From Bolinopsis microptera (lineage: Eukaryota; Ctenophora; Tentaculata; Lobata; Bolinopsidae), in assembly GCF_026151205.1 (NCBI RefSeq), contig NC_087076.1:6562902-6626901 (forward strand): a DNA stretch of 64,000 bases, given 5' to 3'. Position 1 is the stretch's first letter. Each line of letters opens with the position of its first letter. The position numbers and the translations under genes were made by a program. Below are positions 49,388 through 60,433 of the stretch, in pieces. The notes beneath the pieces were generated by a model. That model worked only from the letters and a program-made list of their open reading frames with translations. It was not told the origin of the DNA and made no database searches.

Positions 49388-52300
49388 TTGAATGTTTACT
49401 TTCAGAATGTTCAAGGTCTCATCCCTTTTGGTGAACTGAACAATGCCCATCCAATGATTGATACCACTAAATGTCTTGAAGTGTCGACTTATCTTAATGA
49501 GGCTAAGATAGATATTGCAATACTTAACGAAACCTGGTTTAAGAGTTCTATTGCTGATAGTGAATTTCTGCACCCTGACAGATATAAGATATTTCGCTCT
49601 GATAGATCGAAGAAAACTCATCCACCAGATCCTTCTAATCCAACCCGGTTTAGGAGGTGTTGTAATATGGTATTTAGAGATATCTTTTAGGATATCTTAG
49701 TTTTAGTATAACGTTTAAGGGACGTAGAATTTAGTATGTATTTCCGGGTATATAATAACCAATGTTTTTATATGTTCGTATTTGGGAGTTACACATTTTG
49801 AGTGTAGGTCGGTTGGCTGGCAGAACTACTGTCAGACTAACTGTCTGAAACGAGCCGTCCGCTCACTTTGCACCTGACTTACAGCCAGGTTGGTCCTCGC
49901 GACCACAGCGTGACTGCTAGTGGAGTGCTCATTGGCGAGACGGCGTGCCACGTGGTACAAGCAGATGCGTTGTGCCGTCACGCAGTGTGGCGTGACGAAG
50001 TTTTTAGAGTATACCCGGAGAGCCGGATGTGGAGAGCTCACTTCTTAGTTGCCCCTTAATCATTTTTAAGGGATTCAAATTGACGGTAGCCAGTCTTACT
50101 GAGCACTACCATTTGTGATTAGACACGTCGAGTGATCTATTAGTCACGTCAATTGATTGGAGCGAACACTTAGAGGTTTTTATCTGTTGACGTTCACTTT
50201 GTATTACTTTTCCATTTAATTAATTATCCATTTTAATTTACTCGTTTCCTTTCTACATACGGTACGCCCTGCCGTTCGTGCTACGTGACTAGAGCTTGAC
50301 TAGCATACACTAAACACTAAGGAACTCAGTTTTCTATATCTGGAGGCCACTTTTAGTGTTGCTATTTTCTCGCTCGTGATCCTTCTAGTATCACCTATAT
50401 TCAGTATAGTTTCGTTTAAGATCCTAACGTTTCTCATTTGATAAGCTAAGTTCGGTGTACGTTGCAGTGCAGAAGAATTACGTGGAGATTGTTCGAGATC
50501 TTTCAGTACTTCCTACTAGATTTGGTAAGTGTGGCTACCCATTTTGTGGTACCTGTATATTCCAGTTGAGTGCTATCGTTTTAACGAGCACCTAGTTTAC
50601 AGCCGTTTGTGAGCTTCAGTACTGTTAAATCTATATAGATAGCTCGTATTCGTGAGATTAAGCTACCATGAGAAGTGATGATCGTAGGAACACGTATGTT
50701 TGGTCACGTTATCAGCCAACTCGCAACGTGGGTAATTCTAATAATAGGGGATTACGTAACGTTCGTCATCAGTTTGAAGGTTGTTGGGAGTGTGGTGATA
50801 TAGGACATTTTCAGAGAAACTGTCCGAGCAGATTTGCTGGTAATAGAGGTAGATATCAAGACAGAGGGTCTTCATATCAGAGTGGTTATGGCCAACAGAG
50901 TTGGAACAGAGTGTATAGACCTAACAGTCAGGTGCCTTTAAACTTCTAAAGGGTGGCCCTAGATTTAAGAGGAGGTCACCCGCGGTCAAAAACACACGCA
51001 TTTATGAGATTGTAATGAGATTTTCGAAAGTGACGTCTTTTGTCATCAGGAAGCTTCAGGAGCTTGCTAACTGTACTTTTACCATGAAGCATATCTCGGG
51101 GAAGAGAAACCAGAAGTGTGGTGGATTTAACCGCTATAAATACCAGGGTTATGGTAAATCTCGAGAAAATGTAGCGAGCATTGGTAGCAGTTGCACTTTT
51201 AGTCTTGAAGCTGCCTTAGAGGGAGTAAACCGGGTGACACGTGAACATTATAGATGTAAACACCCGATACTGTTTAAGAGGATGCAAGTACCGGTTAGCA
51301 GCGAGACAGTGGTTAAGGATGATTGCAGTAATATGATCGAGGAATCTTGCAATGAGTTGAGTGTTGAGGATAGTATGATTCCGGCGTTTTTGTTTGATGA
51401 GAAGTTTAGTGATGACCATAGCACAGTAAACATTGTTCAGATTACGCCTGAAGTTGATAGCCGCCATTGCAATTGTAGTCTTACTCAGGCTGATACTACA
51501 GAGAAGGCATCAGTAGTTGCGGGAGCAGTTGATGCGGTGGAAAATGTTTCAGCGGTTACTAGAGATGTAAGCTCTCTAGAGAGAGGGGTCTTGTGTGCAG
51601 CAAGTAAGCCACCTCAGGCATACAATAAGGCTAAGAGCAGTGGAGCTGAGTTAAAGACGGACTCATCGGAGCGATTTTTAGATTATTCCGATAGTAATAG
51701 TGAAGAGGAGACAGATTTTCAGCTGAGAAGAGCACCAGTTGTAAGGAGAAGAGAGGTTCATCCGAAGAAGTTTCGTCTGGAGAAGGATGGTGCAGCTAGC
51801 ATTTACAAGCAACCTAGTTTTAGTTCTACTCCTAGAGTGGTAATTAAACCTGCTCTCCTAGATCTCAATTCGACTAATCCTAGTTTACGCACTGTAACAC
51901 CTTTCACACATAACATTCCCTCAGGCGATAGTGTAGAAACAGTTGATAATTCTGCAGAGTTTTTCACTCCAGCTAGAGAGAGATCGACCGCTAGAAGAGC
52001 ATCGAGTCCGCTCGTTAGTGAAAGAACAATAGGACGTAACAGTTCTATGTCACATGATGCTGAGGAACGGAGACAACCTGACCGTTTAGAGTACGAGAAA
52101 ATAAGTTTGGTCAAGGATCTTTTGAAACTCTTGAGCCAGTAAAGGACGGGGAGATGCCCAGATTGAGGGAATTTCACTTACTTTGGAATCTAGTTTCAGT
52201 ACAGTAATTTCTTACGTAGCTAGCTTTTCTACTTAGTACTTAGCAGTGGTACTGTACCTTACTGAGGATAACACGTGGTATCTTTCAGAACAGTACTGAT

Positions 52301-55300
52301 AGGGATAATAGGATCTTTACTCGCAACACGACTCGCTCAGGGCTGCTTTAGTGGCGGAAACGTAGAAACTTTCGAATTTATTTTGACTTCTTTGTTTGCT
52401 TGTCAAGGACGAATTAGAGATTCGATACATCTCTATCTAAGGATGAAGACTCAACACCAAAGACTCTACAGCTTGGTGCAAGAGGGAAGTATTTGAAGGT
52501 TTTGAAAGATTTGTGAAAGTCAATTTCAGTTTTAACTTTAGGATTTTGATGATTTAAATTTAATGCACAGGGTTAGGGCCGTGTATTATATTTTGAGACT
52601 TGACTTATTTTAAGTTTTGGACTTTTGATGCGTGGGAGCATTGAAATTTAAATTTTGAGAAGGGCGATTATTTTATTGTTTTAAAAATATTCGAAAAAAA
52701 TTTTTGGGTAGAGATGTTGTAATATGGTATTTAGAGATATCTTTTAGGATATCTTAGTTTTAGTATAACGTTTAAGGGACGTAGAATTTAGTATGTATTT
52801 CCGGGTATATAATAACCAATGTTTTTATATGTTCGTATTTGGGAGTTACACATTTTGAGTGTAGGTCGGTTGGCTGGCAGAACTACTGTCAGACTAACTG
52901 TCTGAAACGAGCCGTCCGCTCACTTTGCACCTGACTTACAGCCAGGTTGGTCCTCGCGACCACAGCGTGACTGCTAGTGGAGTGCTCATTGGCGAGACGG
53001 CGTGCCACGTGGTACAAGCAGATGCGTTGTGCCGTCACGCAGTGTGGCGTGACGAAGTTTTTAGAGTATACCCGGAGAGCCGGATGTGGAGAGCTCACTT
53101 CTTAGTTGCCCCTTAATCATTTTTAAGGGATTCAAATTGACGGTAGCCAGTCTTACTGAGCACTACCATTTGTGATTAGACACGTCGAGTGATCTATTAG
53201 TCACGTCAATTGATTGGAGCGAACACTTAGAGGTTTTTATCTGTTGACGTTCACTTTGTATTACTTTTCCATTTAATTAATTATCCATTTTAATTTACTC
53301 GTTTCCTTTCTACATACGGTACGCCCTGCCGTTCGTGCTACGTGACTAGAGCTTGACTAGCATACACTAAACACTAAGGAACTCAGTTTTCTATAGAGGA
53401 ATGGTGGAGGGGTCATGATTGCAGTGAGAGCAGACCTTGATCTAACTTCAAAGGAAGTTCATCTCAAGTATGGTGCAGAAATTCTTGCTGTGGAATTTAA
53501 GACATCCACTGGAATTAAGTTTGTTGTATGCACATGTTATCGTGTTGGTACACTGGGCTCCGCAAATCATGAAAAAATTGTTGAGTCTTTGAAAACTCTT
53601 CTCAGAAGAAGAGGACTGAGTAAAGTCTTCATACTAGGAGATTTTAACCTGACCGGAGTTTCCTGGTCTACCCTGGCCAGCTCCTGTCCTATTGAGCAAT
53701 CTTTTGTTGAATCTTTTGTTGATCTAGGCCTTCAACAATGTGTGTTAACACCTACCCACTGCAAAGGCAAAACACTTGACCTATTGCTCACAAACTCTGT
53801 GTCAAATATTAATGACCTAATGGTAGGTGAGAGAGATAGTGCTTGCAAGTCTGACCACTTCCCCATCAATTTTAAGATCAACGTTAAAGTTGGTAGGAAG
53901 AAGCCAGTCAGGCGTATGTGCTATAACTTTAAGACTGTGAACTGGGAGAGGCTAAACCATGAACTCCGACACACGAATTGGGATGCATTGCTCAATGGCA
54001 CAGAACCTGAAATTGGATGGAAAAAATTTAAGGACAAACTTTTTAATGTCACAGATAAATTTGTTAAAAAATGCTCTGTCAAGACTGATGGCCAAGATCC
54101 ATGGTTTGACTCGGAGTGTTATGATGCATGGCGTAAGAAAGTGAGATTACATAAAGAAAGGCATAAAAGTGATAGAGCTGAAATTGCATTCTCCCTTGCT
54201 AGGAAAAATTTCAAAAATGTGGTTGCTCAAAAAATGAGGGAAACATTAAATGAATCTGATGATAGTGCTTTAATAACAAAAAAATTTTGGTCCTATGTCA
54301 AATCGAAGACAGCTAGTCAGCGGATCCCTGAGTTTGTAAGCCACAAAGGCACTGTCCGCAACTGCCCTGAAGACCAGGCCAACCTATTTAATGACTTTTT
54401 CTTCGAGCAGTTCTCTGAGGCATCAACTTATGACATAGATATAGATTACTCTAATGATTGGCGCTTTGATATTGAATTTGACCACAGAAGGGTTCGCAAA
54501 ATCCTTTCCAATATTAATGCTAATAAAGCTTATGGACCTGATGGTATCCATGGGAAACTTTTGAAAAACTGTGCGGTTGGGCTCGCATACCCTATATCAA
54601 TACTTTTTCATTCATGCTACAACATTGGGACACTACCAAGGGAGTGGAAACTGGGGCACATTGTACCAATATTCAAGAAAGGGGATAAACATGAGGTTTC
54701 AAATTATAGGCCAATTTCTCTTACATGCTTAATCACAAAAGTTCTTGAACGCATAATAAGAGATGAGTTATTGGCACTTACTAATGGCATGATCAATGAC
54801 AAACAGCATGGTTTCCGAGCTGAGAGATCTTGTGCAACTAATCTTGTAGGACTGTGCGACAGCCTAGCGCTCTCACTGAATGAAAATATGAGAACAGATG
54901 TAGTCTACTTTGATTTTGCCAAAGCATTTGACTCGGTTAACCATGATCTTATATTATTTAAGCTAAAGAGCAAATTTGGTATTGATGGGAGGCTACTGAA
55001 ATTCATCACTGATTATCTAAGAGACAGGCAACAACAGGTCTTGATAAGTGGCAAGTTTTCTTCTATGAGAAACGCCCAGTCTGGTGTACCTCAAGGGTCA
55101 ATTTTGGGACCATTGCTGTTCATTATGTTCATTGATGATATATCAGTGGGGATTTCACCAGGCACACAACTGTCACTGTATGCCGATGATACTAAAATTT
55201 GGCGTAAGATTGTTTCGGAGTCTGATATCCTGCGACTGCAGAAGGACATTGATTATCTCCATGACTGGTCACTTTCTAATAAAATGAGATTTCATCCCGA

Positions 55301-56108
55301 CAAATGTAAGGTCCTCACCGTCGCAGGAAGGATATCCGAAACAGTTTCCCTCCTTAGTGTCCTACCACTCTTTAACTTTGTATACTCCATGGGAAGAATC
55401 ACACTTGACTATGTTGATCATGAAAAGGATCTGGGTGTAATTGTGACATCAAATCTCGATTGGAAAGATCAGTGCTCCAAAGTCCTTTCTAAGGCAAACC
55501 AAAAATTAGGCATGGCGAGAAGAAATTGTTATTTTGTCCAAGACGTAAATCGTCGTAGAGTACTGTATCTCACTTTAGTGAGGAGCCTATTTGAGCATTG
55601 CTCGGTTATATGGAGACCAGTCACAAAATCCCAGATAAGCAAGCTGGAGGGCCTCCAAAAGCGTGCTATTAAGTGGATTCTTCACGAGGAGTATATGAGT
55701 TATCCACCATCCACATACATTCAAAAATGCAGACAGCTGAAGATTATGCCGATTGAAGACCGCTTTGACTTCTTGGATCTCATCTTCTTCTTTAAAATTG
55801 TGAAGCAACATATACCTGTCACTTTACCCTCATATTTGCAACCATTTCAAGGCCACTCAAGGCTCAGAAATAGTCACATGGACTCTCTATGTTTTGTAAG
55901 CTCTATCTCACCTCGAGCAAGCTCCAACGCTTTTGCCAAGAATTTCTTCTATAGGACCCACACTAAGTGGAATCACATTCCTCTAGATATCCGTGAGATA
56001 GAGAGTATCACTGATTTTAAAAGTAAACTTTCCACTTACATGTGGGGGAAAATTATCCCGGTGGATTCGGACTCTGAACTTGACTATTCAATAGAAACAA
56101 ATCCGTAA
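49388..56108 (+). CDS. LINE ORF2: endonuclease and reverse transcriptase (interrupted)
   Basis: The coding parts are 49388-49657 and 53400-56108. Subtracting the LTR insertion and one GAGG duplication keeps the frame exactly, for about 993 codons. The N-terminal part is an APE-like endonuclease (VYFQNVQGLI, IAILNETWF; after the insertion VFILGDFNLTGVSW and SDHFPINFK). The reverse transcriptase shows ANKAYGPDGIHGKLLKN, NYRPISLTCLITKVLERI, the block FDFAKAFDSVNHDLI, GVPQGSILGPLLFIMFIDD and catalytic YADDTKIW. The C-terminal domain includes HCSVIWRPVTKSQISKLE and ends SELDYSIETNP. Apart from the insertion no disabling lesion was seen, so it was probably active shortly before being split. Confidence 0.9.
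49658..50338 (+). repeat. 5' LTR of the nested element
   Basis: 681 bp. Followed by TCTGGAGGCCACTTTTAG, where the primer-binding site should lie; I could not name the tRNA. Short ORFs within it are duplicated in the 3' LTR and are not genes. Confidence 0.88.
50668..50949 (+). CDS. Nucleocapsid-like protein with one CCHC knuckle
   Basis: A 93-residue ORF, basic and rich in Arg, Asn and Gly, containing one retroviral-type zinc knuckle (CWECGDIGHFQRNC, about residues 46-59). The tail is Tyr/Gln/Ser-rich (SYQSGYGQQSWNRVYRPN). It is the first ORF after the 5' LTR and probably binds element RNA for packaging. No matrix or capsid domain precedes it, so the structural particle would have to come from another element. 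It could be the 3' remnant of a longer gag. Confidence 0.75.
   Translation: MRSDDRRNTYVWSRYQPTRNVGNSNNRGLRNVRHQFEGCWECGDIGHFQRNCPSRFAGNRGRYQDRGSSYQSGYGQQSWNRVYRPNSQVPLNF
51015..52142 (+). CDS. Second ORF of the nested element; RNase H remnant plus unknown domain
   Basis: A 375-residue frame. Residues 13-32 (FTMKHISGKRN context) match the end of the retrotransposon RNase H domain, where relatives read KHIPGKxN followed by an ADxLSR motif that is absent here. The remainder is hydrophilic, rich in Ser, Glu, Arg and Val, with an acidic patch (DYSDSNSEEETDFQLRR) followed by a basic one (RRREVHPKKFRLEKDG). No known domain is evident. The frame has stayed open over 1.1 kb in an element with near-identical LTRs, so it may be functional for the element. 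It may also reflect a recent internal deletion joining distant pol parts. Confidence 0.6.
   Translation: MRFSKVTSFVIRKLQELANCTFTMKHISGKRNQKCGGFNRYKYQGYGKSRENVASIGSSCTFSLEAALEGVNRVTREHYRCKHPILFKRMQVPVSSETVVKDDCSNMIEESCNELSVEDSMIPAFLFDEKFSDDHSTVNIVQITPEVDSRHCNCSLTQADTTEKASVVAGAVDAVENVSAVTRDVSSLERGVLCAASKPPQAYNKAKSSGAELKTDSSERFLDYSDSNSEEETDFQLRRAPVVRRREVHPKKFRLEKDGAASIYKQPSFSSTPRVVIKPALLDLNSTNPSLRTVTPFTHNIPSGDSVETVDNSAEFFTPARERSTARRASSPLVSERTIGRNSSMSHDAEERRQPDRLEYEKISLVKDLLKLLSQ
52715..53395 (+). repeat. 3' LTR of the nested element
   Basis: 681 bp, matching the 5' LTR throughout as read. Preceded by GGGTAGAGA, a weak polypurine tract. Confidence 0.88.
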
Positions 56109-56558
56109 AATAGTTTATTCAAGATTATCTATTCTTGCTGTCTGCATTCACATATTTCTCAATTTCATCTCACAGCACAATATTTTATGAATTGATTGAA
56201 TGGGTGTGTGATTTTGTTTAAAGTAACTTATTACAATTTTATAAGGGCCCATGCTTGTGCAGGAGCTGCATTTGCACTCAATATCTGTGTTTTGGTGACC
56301 CTCAGGTCCTTTGGTTACATACATTTTGTCCGAGACAATTTCAACTTTGACAATCCATGCTTAGAGGACAATATTATATTTAACTAATTCATTGTGTAAA
56401 CTTGTATGTAATTGACTGATTTGAAAGATTTCAATAACATAACATAACATAACATAACATTATAAATAATGCCTCTCTGGGCATCTCAAAAAGAAATTCA
56501 TAGAAAATGAACACTTTACGTTTGAAACCATATAATTACAAACTTTTAAAAAATGTAA

Positions 56559-59500
56559 CTAAATACCTTTGATATTAACCTTCTTCCTCTTAGCTACCAA
56601 TGGATTATCTTTCATATAACTTACATAACTATTCCTATTAGACACAGACACATCTATCCTATCAAAGATGTCATATGAAAGTTCCCAGTGATGACCAAGC
56701 TTATTAGCTCGATATCCATGAAGCCGAAAGGCATCTAATCCCCTCTTGAAACCAGTAACTGACTCACAAGCTTTCACAAGTGGTGGTAGACTGTTCCAAT
56801 AGCGCAAGACCCTTTGGGCAAAGAAATCAGTCTCATTTGTGGTGAATCTATGAGTCTTTGATCTAGCAGCAACGGTCCTACCAGAACGACCAAATAAATC
56901 GGAACCATAACCCACAAAGCCTTCCTGGATCTTGAACATCTCAATGAGATCTCCACGAACCCTGCGTTCAAGCAGGGTTGTGAGGTTCAGCTTATCCAGT
57001 CTCTCTCTGTACGTCATGAGTCCCAATCCATCAATCATACGGGTGAACGATCTTTGAACACCTTCCAATTCAAGAATCAGTGACCAGTTTCCATGCCTAG
57101 CCATTGGAGCCCATGCCTGTGAACAATACTCTATATGAGGCTTTACTAAAGACTTATACAAGCCCAGCATAACGCTTTTCTCTCTTGATATAATATTTCT
57201 TGTAAGCCAGGCAATGGTACTATTAGCTTTAGCAATGCACTTTCTCACATGACCCTCAAAGTTGAAGCTGGTGTTAAAGACAACTCCAAGGTCCTTCTCG
57301 CTTTCAACACATCTCAAAGGCACACCACCAAACAAGTACTGATTCTTAGGATTACAAGAACCAATTTGCATGACCATACACTTATCTACATTAAAATTTA
57401 AACACCAACGAGACTCCCAAAGTTCTAGCAACTTCAAATCAGCTGTTAGATTAATAGAAGGATTAACAATCATTTTAACATCATCAGCAAAAAGTTTGAT
57501 GATAGCTTTGATTCCTTCTGGAAGATCATTTACAAATAAAAGAAAGAGCAATGGTCCCAAAACACTGCCTTGGGGCACTCCTGAAAGTATATACTTAATC
57601 TCAGAAAATTCATCTCCTACTTTAACTTTCATAGACCTCCCTACTAAAAAGTTTTCTAAAATACCAATTATCTCCTCAGGAACACCAACATTTCTTAATT
57701 TAACTAATAAACGGTGGTGTGGTACGCTATCAAAGGCCTTAGAGAAATCAAAGTATAATATATCAGCACAGCCACCTTCAGCCAGCAAGTCATTGACAGC
57801 GTCAATAGACTCCAGTAGGTTAGATAAGCATGACCGACCCTTCATGAAGCCGTGCTGCGTGCTACTAAGCACCTGTTCAACACCGTCGAGAATATACTCC
57901 CTAAGAAGCTTCTCATAGGCTTTGCATAGTATACAAGTCAGTGACACAGGCCTGTAATTATTAGGACTATGTACTGACCCCTTTTTGTGCAAGGCCACAA
58001 CAGTGGCAGTTTTCCATACCTCAGGAATATACTGCTCAGAAGCACAGGCACTAAACAGCAACACAACCGCATCCACAAAGGAACTGTTCTCACTTAAATA
58101 CCTCAGGAGTCTAGGATGAACACCATCAGGACCCATAGCTTTACTAATATCTAGTGATCCCAAAATCTTGGCAACACTTTCAGGGTGCACCATAAATTTA
58201 CTCCAGAAGTAATCATTATTACATTCTGTATAACAATTTTGAGGCAGAGGGCCAAAAGGTTCAGGTTTAAAAACTGACTGGAAAAAATCAGCTAACACTT
58301 CTGCGTTTCAGAAGGAGACTTGGTCTCAGAACCATCATCTGTTTTAAGTCTTTCTACAGATTTTCTTAAAACACTTTTAGATTTAAGGTAATTAAAAAGA
58401 GGTTTACAATTTAACTTAAACAATTTAGTCACTTTATTCTCATATTTGATCTTTGCCTTAATCTCAGCGTTCTGGTACATCGCTGCTCGTACTCGCTGCG
58501 TTAAACATCAACCATCGTAGGATCCTCGTCAAAATCCTTCCATGCCCGGTCCTTGCACTTTCCTTTTCCTAACCAGACTAGAGCAATCCCAGGGAACCTC
58601 TGTAAGATCTCCCACCATTTAGTTGTTTTAAGGTGGGTGGTTGGAACACGATCTGAAATGACACTAAGTTTTTGGTGTAATTCTTCCCACATCTCTTCGA
58701 CCTGAAGATCTTCTCTAGAGTACCCCCAGCTGATGTCTGATGACTGTGTGTTAACAAAGTCCTGATCCACCTTATACCAGCTTTTCTTCTTAGATGTAAG
58801 GAACTCGACATTGTTTTTGACTTTCAGCTCGACCAGTAGTGATACATGATCGCTTTTACCCAGAGGAGCAAGGATATCAACATTATTTACAAAACAATCA
58901 TTATTGCAGAAGACCTGATCAAGCAAGGGAGCATTGAGTTGTATCACCAACCTTCCTGACACGTGTCGAAGACCCAGTGACATACCACTTCAAACCTTTC
59001 CTGGTAAAGACATTCAAGAATTCTGATTCATCAGCAACCTTCTGTCACATGAGTTTGGTGGGCGCTCGACTAAACTTTTGTCCCAGTTAACATGAGGTAG
59101 GTTCACATCGCCAACTATCACCAACTCTTCATCCGCATTAACTGGTAAACCTTCAAGAGCACCTAACAGGCCAGCATTGTCCTTCATATCAACAAGTGAA
59201 GTAGACCGATACAGACAAACAACATTGAACCTAACAGAGTCGATTACAATATTTACCGCAAGTGATTCAAGACCAGTAAACCAATCCAATCGTTCTACCC
59301 TCAGTGCTTTGTGGACAAAGATAGCAGATCCCCAAAACGTGTATCATTAGGTCTGTCTGCACGAAAGAGGTTGAATTAGGAATAGACACTTCAGCGTCAA
59401 CAATATCTGAATTTAGCCAGGACTCTGTCACACAAATGATCTGAACGTCGTGAGTCTCTGACAAAACCATGAGTTCCGTCATCTTATTGTACAGGGAATT

Positions 59501-59572
59501 AGCATTAGTGTACAGCATCCTGATACCCTGTGATTCCTTTACGCAACTCGCTACGTCTTTTTTTGACTTCAC
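56559..59572 (-). pseudogene. LINE ORF2 pseudogene (endonuclease and reverse transcriptase)
   Basis: Frames 59267-59572, 59014-59289, 58501-58983, 58292-58480 and 56559-58298 together cover a LINE ORF2. The N-terminal endonuclease shows IRMLYTNANSLYNKM, CVTESWLNSD and VIVGDVNLPHVNWD. The C-terminal endonuclease part includes GKSDHVSLLVELK. The reverse transcriptase keeps a 579-residue frame with GPDGVHPRLLRYL, NYRPVSLTCILCKAYEKL, FDFSKAFDSVPHHRLL, SGVPQGSVLGPLLFLLFVND and catalytic FADDVKM, then a CR1-like tail (LRYWNSLPPLVKACESVTGF). At least four breaks lie in the first third, so the copy is dead. It belongs to a different family from the plus-strand LINE beside it. Confidence 0.87.
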
Positions 59573-59639
59573 AGCATTCTGGACAACATCTTCTTTATTA
59601 TCCGCATGCTTACATTTGTTACAGAAGCCACATCAGTTG

Positions 59640-60318
59640 GCAGTTCCTCTTTGGGTGGTTTGTCAGCAGTTACTTTCGTCCTCTTATCAGTTTCCAGTTA
59701 GCATTGCGTGTGTTCCACCGGATATCTCGATCCGCCTTGATCAAGTCAGGATTTATCCATACATCATCACTTTTCTTTTTCCATGATAAGCAAAACCCGC
59801 GTCCCATGGTTGTGTGTGTAAGTAGCTAACTCTTCACTCTTTAGCTTCGCAATGACCATTTCTCCCCTGTACTTTGTACGGTTGACGTTGCCAAATACAC
59901 CTATTCTCTTTGCTGATACAATGTCACTCTGGTTAAGATCTGTTGCATGTCGACAGATGATAGCCTTTAGTTGTTCCTGACTCTCATTTTCCTTATCTTC
60001 ATCAGGTAAGTTTGACAGAACAATGTTATTCTCCCGCTTTTTCCTTTCTGCATGTTAGCATCAATCTGTTGTGGAGATGGTGGTTATTGCAGGGCCTGCT
60101 GCGTGCTGACACACTTCAGCTATCAATTCTTCTGCTGCCCACTGGCTATCCTCAGCCCAACTCTTGTGTATCTTCTTATTGGCTTCTGAAACAACATCAT
60201 TTACAAGAACCTTCTGGATAGATTGTTCCACACTGGCGCTGACAGCAGTCTGTATAACACTTGTCAGTTCTTTAGCAACGTCATCAGTAAGTTTTTCAAA
60301 TTTGAGTTTCTCAGGCAA
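59640..60318 (-). pseudogene. LINE ORF1 pseudogene (RRM-like nucleic-acid chaperone)
   Basis: From 60318 a frame encodes helical KLTDDVAKELTSVIQTAVSA and KSWAEDSQWAAEELIAEVC. After a shift comes an RRM-like block (ENNIVLSNLPDEDKENESQ, IVSAKRIGVFGNVNRTKYRG, MVIAKLKSEELATYTHN). After another shift comes VWINPDLIKADRDIRWNTRN, a motif usual at the end of LINE ORF1. The order matches ORF1 of CR1/L2-type LINEs. Frameshifts make it non-functional. Confidence 0.7.
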
Positions 60319-60366
60319 CTGGGCTGTATTCTAAAAAAAAATTCTTTAAGAATACAGCCCAGTTGA
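60316..60366. repeat. 17-bp-arm hairpin at the 5' edge of the minus LINE
   Basis: CAACTGGGCTGTATTCT and its complement flank a 15-base A/T-rich centre. It marks the outer edge of the decayed LINE and may have formed at insertion. Confidence 0.65.
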
Positions 60367-60433
60367 AGTTTCTTTCAAAAGGACCATCCCTGCACCACGC
60401 ACGAACTCATTTCCCGATGATCTTTGTATTCAG

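Larger units (their letters stand above)
49658..53395 (+). mobile_element. Non-autonomous LTR retrotransposon nested in the LINE
   Basis: Two 681-bp LTRs (49658-50338 and 52715-53395), apparently identical, flank 2.4 kb. Insertion is proven by a 4-bp GAGG duplication (49654-49657 and 53396-53399) and by exact restoration of the LINE frame when removed. The LTR begins TGTTGTAAT and ends TTCTATA, so it has TG...TA rather than TG...CA ends. The internal region has a zinc-knuckle ORF and a second ORF but no reverse transcriptase or integrase, so it must use enzymes in trans. Confidence 0.9.
49230..56461 (+). mobile_element. CR1/L2-like LINE split by an LTR element
   Basis: A non-LTR retrotransposon encoding an APE-type endonuclease and a reverse transcriptase. 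It is interrupted at 49658-53395 by an LTR element and ends in a (AACAT)n tail at 56433-56461. Upstream of the main ORF is a 33-codon frame (MSECSSQETQTYAVSISEFF, then stop) that may be an ORF1 remnant, so the LINE is probably 5'-truncated. Its 5' boundary is approximate. Confidence 0.88.
56462..60330 (-). mobile_element. Decayed CR1/L2-like LINE, minus strand
   Basis: Order on the minus strand: ORF1 remnant (60318 to about 59640), endonuclease (59572 to 58501), reverse transcriptase (58480 to 56559), then a 3' hairpin GATGCCCAGAGAGGCAT and an (ATGTT)n tail. The tail is the same microsatellite, read on the other strand, that ends the plus-strand LINE. Several frameshifts separate the blocks. 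Confidence 0.85.

Noticed and set aside
49868-50059. 63- and 69-residue ORFs present twice
   Set aside because: They are inside the 681-bp LTRs and duplicated with them at 52.9 kb.
57370-57918. 182-residue plus-strand ORF
   Set aside because: It is antisense to the LINE reverse transcriptase and reflects its codon usage.
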